DNA of 57,811 nucleotides, taken from Calditrichota bacterium (lineage in GTDB: Bacteria > Calditrichota > Calditrichia > Calditrichales > Calditrichaceae). Positions 54,526 to 57,811 of this stretch are shown in pieces. The notes below the pieces were generated by a model. That model had not been told where the DNA came from and ran no database searches. It saw only the letters and a list, made by a program, of their open reading frames with translations. The position numbers and the translations under genes were made by a program. Every line of letters starts with the position of its first letter. The first letter of the stretch is position 1. The DNA is taken from assembly GCA_024278755.1 (NCBI GenBank), contig JAJRSO010000065.1, positions 1 to 57,811 of the forward strand, in the 5' to 3' direction.

Positions 54526-55785
54526 ATGAAAAAAACACTTTTATTTATAATAATATTATTTTCCGCCTGGGCCTGCCAGGATTTGAATTCGGTTAATCCG
54601 CCCGATGAATTTGATGTGAACGGCCAGTTTGGACGAATGGTTGATACGGTATTTTATGCTACGGATGCCCGCTTTTCTGTTGACTATCGTTCGGATACAG
54701 GAAACGGAAAAAAATTATGCGTAGGGAAATTTGCGGATTTTCAGGCCGGAATTTTTATTAAATTTATTAATCTTCCGCCCGATACAATGAAAATAGATTC
54801 TCTCTTTTTAGAGTTTACAAGCATGGGAAAGTTTGGCAACGGACAGGAAGAATTAAGTGTGGATGTTTACGAAATGAGCCAGGAGTGGGACGAGCATACA
54901 ATTAATACGCTCGATGAATGGCACAGCTGGCAACCGGCCGCGCCGGCAATTTTTCATACGGTTATTTCTGCGAATGATTCGGCTAAAATGAAAATTGAAA
55001 TAGACACAACGCTTTTTAATAAATGGCGCTACGAGCCGGAGATGAATTTTGGCATCTGTATTAAACCCACATCGGATTTAAACAATCATATTCGGGAGTT
55101 TGAATCTCTGGAATCCGAAAACCCGTTAAACTGGCCAAAGATTTATTATTATAAAAATCAAGGCGATACGTTAAGTATTTTAGATAGTGTGCGCACCGGA
55201 ATAGATGCCACGGTTTTTGATTATCCCGAAACAGCGCCGGATAATGTATTTAATTTAGCGCAGGCTAGCAATGAACTTATTCTTTCCAGCGGAATTCCCT
55301 CCCGCCTGTTTGTTCGTTTTGATTCCCTGAAAACCCTTCCCAAAACAGCGGTTATGCAGGCGGCAAACCTTATGTTGGAGGTTGACGAGGACAACGGCGA
55401 TTTACAAAATGAGAACCAGAGTAATGTTTTTTATCTGCGATCCATAACCGAGGCAGATTCGGCGTTATCGTCTTTTGAGATCGATTCCTCTTTTGCGTCG
55501 GATTCGAATTTTGGTTTTAATATGATCTATTCCGACGGCATGATTCAAATGAAAAGTACGTTTGAACAGGAAAAGCTGGGGAAAAATCAACTTCAAAACA
55601 TTATAAACGGAAATAAAACCAGCGAATGGTTTTATATTCATTTTGTTGATGCGCCAAGCCCGATTTCGGTAGAAAAAAGTGATGTTTCGGTTTTCCGACT
55701 CTTTTCACCAAAAGATGCGGGACATCCGGAAGCATTTAAGCTGCACGTACGCTATTTTGAAATAATGCCCGGCAGCGGTTTATAA
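54526..55785 (+). CDS. Lipoprotein of unknown function
   Basis: A 419-aa lipoprotein with a lipobox SAWAC (C17). The body is beta-rich with two similar halves (about 30-210 and 220-415). Each contains a strand pattern like KIDSLFLEF/AANLMLEV and a DVYEMSQEWDEHTINTLDEWHSW segment, resembling DNRLRE-type carbohydrate-binding or DUF4270-like proteins. I do not assign a function. Twelve bases separate it from the beta-barrel gene, so the two are likely co-expressed. Confidence 0.65.
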   Translation: MKKTLLFIIILFSAWACQDLNSVNPPDEFDVNGQFGRMVDTVFYATDARFSVDYRSDTGNGKKLCVGKFADFQAGIFIKFINLPPDTMKIDSLFLEFTSMGKFGNGQEELSVDVYEMSQEWDEHTINTLDEWHSWQPAAPAIFHTVISANDSAKMKIEIDTTLFNKWRYEPEMNFGICIKPTSDLNNHIREFESLESENPLNWPKIYYYKNQGDTLSILDSVRTGIDATVFDYPETAPDNVFNLAQASNELILSSGIPSRLFVRFDSLKTLPKTAVMQAANLMLEVDEDNGDLQNENQSNVFYLRSITEADSALSSFEIDSSFASDSNFGFNMIYSDGMIQMKSTFEQEKLGKNQLQNIINGNKTSEWFYIHFVDAPSPISVEKSDVSVFRLFSPKDAGHPEAFKLHVRYFEIMPGSGL

Positions 55786-55797
55786 CTTGGGGAAAGA

Positions 55798-57006
55798 ATG
55801 AAAAAATACACAGCAATTATAATTACGATATTACTTTTTTCCGGAACCGTTCTTGCCGGAGAAAGCTTATTTGGTATTAGCAATAAAAGTCTCGGGATGC
55901 TCTCTCTCCCTTATTCCGCACCGGGTATGGGACGTTCCTATGAAATAGCCTCATCAGACACCAATCAAATAAATTATTTAAATTATGCATTGTGGCCTAA
56001 AATAGGTATCACGTCTTATTCGGCGAAGTTTATTTATAAGGCCGCTTCCGGCAGTGACGAAGAGGCGGATAATTATTTTAACAGTGTTGAAAATTTCGGT
56101 GGGGGATATTTAACGGTTCCCATTCTTAAAAGAAAAATTTCGCTTGGCGTGGGTGTTATGCCTGTTTCCGATATGGAACAGCGTTATAAAGAGAACACCC
56201 CGGATGAAAGCGCCTCGTCGCAAATTGTTATAAAGGGCGGCCTTAGCCGTGCATCGATGAATATTTCGTATCTGGTGATGCCCAACGTTGGAATTGGGTT
56301 TGGTTATGAATATAATTTCGGTAAAATAAGTAAAACATTCCGATATCAGGATTCATCGAAAACGTACTCAGCGCTTGATCTCTACTATGAGTATAGAATG
56401 TATGGTCACGGAACCGTAATAAGCGCTTTTTTTCAGCCTTTAAAAGAGTTCAGTTTGGGGCTGGTTTTCAGGCCGGCGGTAAAAATTGATTACAGAATAC
56501 AAGCAGCAACAAATTCGGACGAAGTTGATAAAGCCGTGATAAAAACCCTAACCATTCCCGCACAGCTAAATTTTGGTGCCGAGTATAAACTAAACAAACG
56601 TTGGCGTTCCGGAGTGGATTTTAATTATCAAAACTGGAAAAAGGGGTATTTAAACAACGGTGTGGCTGTTGGCAGTCCGTTTACAGAGTATTATTCCATT
56701 GGCGGCGGAATTGAACGGATTCATAGCAATAAACTCTTTATCAGCCTTTTGGAAAAAATGGATTTGCGTGCGGGTGGTTTTTTTCGGCGTTTAAGCCAGA
56801 CAAGTTCCGGGAATCCGGTAAATGAATATGGCGTTTCTTTCGGGTTTTCTTTGCCGTTGCAACGTTTCCGTTCTAAAATAGATTTTGCCGGAATCATTGG
56901 CGGCAGAGGAAGTTTAGATACAAACCAATATAAAGAGATGTTCTACAAAATCGGTGTTTCCATAAGTGCTAAAGAGATGTGGTTCATTAAGCTGAAAGAT
57001 CAATAA
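55798..57006 (+). CDS. PorV-like outer-membrane beta-barrel protein
   Basis: A 402-aa exported protein with a signal peptide (residues 1-20, ending VLAG). It has repeated amphipathic beta strands ending in aromatic residues (GIGFGYEYNFGKI, VGVMPVSDMEQRY, FSLGLVFRPAVKIDYRI, MFYKIGVSISAKEMWFIKL). The layout is that of FadL/PorV-type barrels of the FCB group, although the final residues KLKDQ are not the usual C-terminal Phe. Its neighbours are a lipoprotein before and an exported TPR protein after. Confidence 0.65.
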   Translation: MKKYTAIIITILLFSGTVLAGESLFGISNKSLGMLSLPYSAPGMGRSYEIASSDTNQINYLNYALWPKIGITSYSAKFIYKAASGSDEEADNYFNSVENFGGGYLTVPILKRKISLGVGVMPVSDMEQRYKENTPDESASSQIVIKGGLSRASMNISYLVMPNVGIGFGYEYNFGKISKTFRYQDSSKTYSALDLYYEYRMYGHGTVISAFFQPLKEFSLGLVFRPAVKIDYRIQAATNSDEVDKAVIKTLTIPAQLNFGAEYKLNKRWRSGVDFNYQNWKKGYLNNGVAVGSPFTEYYSIGGGIERIHSNKLFISLLEKMDLRAGGFFRRLSQTSSGNPVNEYGVSFGFSLPLQRFRSKIDFAGIIGGRGSLDTNQYKEMFYKIGVSISAKEMWFIKLKDQ

Positions 57007-57019
57007 CAAAAGCGATAAA

Positions 57020-57047
57020 TTACCGCAAATAGGCTTTAATGCGGTAA
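57020..57047. other. Inverted repeat after the beta-barrel gene
   Basis: TTACCGCA (57020-57027) and TGCGGTAA (57040-57047) with a 12-base loop. No T-run follows, so it is only a possible terminator or an mRNA 3' end stabiliser. The rest of the gap to 57130 holds nothing I recognise. Confidence 0.4.
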
Positions 57048-57130
57048 AACCGTTTATATACATAAGGTGTTAATGTACCACAAACAATAAAAGATAACGT
57101 TGATTGTTTTCATAACAAAGAAGGTGAAAA

Positions 57131-57811
57131 ATGAACTCTTTAAAATATGTATTATTTCTGCTTCTTTTTAGTTTTTCGTTTTTATTTGCCCAGTTCGAAG
57201 ATGATCTTCCCGACGGTGAAGAACAAACGGAAGAAGCCTGCATTCCTGAAAACCTGTTAACCGGCTGGGATTCTCTGGCAACGGTTAAAATGGACCAACC
57301 AATCGGATTGCTTTATAATTACGGTTACGAATACTATAAAAACAAAGCCTATGGCGATGCGATGCCCTATTTGTGGAAAGTATATCTGCATGGAGCGGAC
57401 CGTTATGCTAAAAACGCGATTCGTAAAATAACAACCATCTATTTTCAGCAGGGTATGGTGGACAGCACTCTAATTGCTTGTTACCGGGGACTTGAAAAAT
57501 TTCCGACCGAAAAAATTCTGCACCATTATGCCGGTTTACTGCAAAACAAATTAGGACGCTTCCGTTGTGCGATTCCCCATTACGAGGCGTTGGTAGCAGC
57601 AGATTCCACGAATAAGGATTATATAAAAACATTGGCGATCTTATATTTTAGAAATGAAGATGAGAGAGCCATTGAAGCGCAGGAAAAAGTGGTTTCCCTT
57701 AATCCGAAAAATGCCGAAGAAAAAAATAATCTGGCGATATATGTTTCCTACTTTCACGGTGAAGGGGCCGATTTGGAATATCGTAAAAAAGCTTACGATC
57801 AGGATCCTTCT
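57131..57811 (+). CDS. Exported TPR protein, truncated by window end
   Basis: An open frame of 227 codons running off the right edge. A signal peptide (MNSLKYVLFLLLFSFSFLFA) and an acidic linker lead into tetratricopeptide repeats, for example YNYGYEYYKNKAYGDAMPYLWKVYLHG, KILHHYAGLLQNKLGRFRCAIPHYEALVAA and TLAILYFRNEDERAIEAQEKVVSLNP. An AAGGTG ribosome binding site is just upstream. It probably belongs to the envelope set and may continue for several more repeats. Confidence 0.85.
   Translation, partial: MNSLKYVLFLLLFSFSFLFAQFEDDLPDGEEQTEEACIPENLLTGWDSLATVKMDQPIGLLYNYGYEYYKNKAYGDAMPYLWKVYLHGADRYAKNAIRKITTIYFQQGMVDSTLIACYRGLEKFPTEKILHHYAGLLQNKLGRFRCAIPHYEALVAADSTNKDYIKTLAILYFRNEDERAIEAQEKVVSLNPKNAEEKNNLAIYVSYFHGEGADLEYRKKAYDQDPS

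Overview
The window is a bacterial chromosome segment from a Gram-negative member of the wider FCB group, most likely Calditrichota or a relative; this placement is an inference from gene content. Supporting signs are lipid A and heptose genes (lpxH, gmhB homologues), lipoprotein signal peptides, a type IX secretion (T9SS) C-terminal sorting domain on an M23 peptidase, two-component-type beta-propeller and PorV-like outer-membrane proteins, Rex, and a mitochondrial-type citrate synthase. No tRNA, rRNA, CRISPR array, IS element or prophage was seen.

The chromosomal replication origin lies at about 40.75-41.46 kb, an AT-rich gap with several DnaA boxes. To its left, on the minus strand, are dnaN, recF, a dciA-like gene, gyrB and gyrA. 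To its right, on the plus strand, are rpmH, rnpA, yidD, yidC, mnmE, mnmG and rsmG. Two parS-type palindromes sit at the mnmE/mnmG junction and across the mnmG/rsmG overlap. Neither dnaA nor parAB is in the window. From the origin rightward every gene is on the plus strand, as expected for a leading-strand arm.

Left part, 0-25.5 kb: an M23/T9SS peptidase, an exported propeller-like protein and lpxH (minus); a DJ-1/PfpI gene bracketed by dispersed-repeat fragments; grpE-dnaJ-comEA-like; ftsE-ftsX; a methyltransferase; then on the plus strand a BatA-like membrane protein, meaB, hflX, an exported propeller and an MFS/POT-like transporter. On the minus strand follow citrate synthase and a six-gene set (pilM-like, pilN/O-like, rsmD, coaD, pta, fmdB-like), preceded by a separately terminated membrane-anchored coiled protein.

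Middle, 25.7-33.6 kb: a HEAT-repeat lipoprotein fused to a cyclophilin, a sensor kinase, an ECF sigma factor with a zinc anti-sigma factor, then mtnA flanked by two genes that each carry one in-frame stop codon (an exported protein, TAA; a TPR lipoprotein, TAG), and rex.

Right part, 47.9-57.8 kb: murQ, two overlapping CPA2-like antiporter genes with unusual active-site residues, an Est30-like hydrolase, glycogen synthase, gmhB, then a cell-envelope set (lipoprotein, beta-barrel protein, exported TPR protein) that runs off the window end.

The most noteworthy points are the PilM/PilN-like module without other pilus genes nearby, the paired nonsense interruptions around mtnA, the GyrA quinolone-pocket residues (Leu and Asn at the E. 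coli 83 and 87 positions), the HEAT-cyclophilin lipoprotein beside signalling genes, and the origin that lacks dnaA and parAB.
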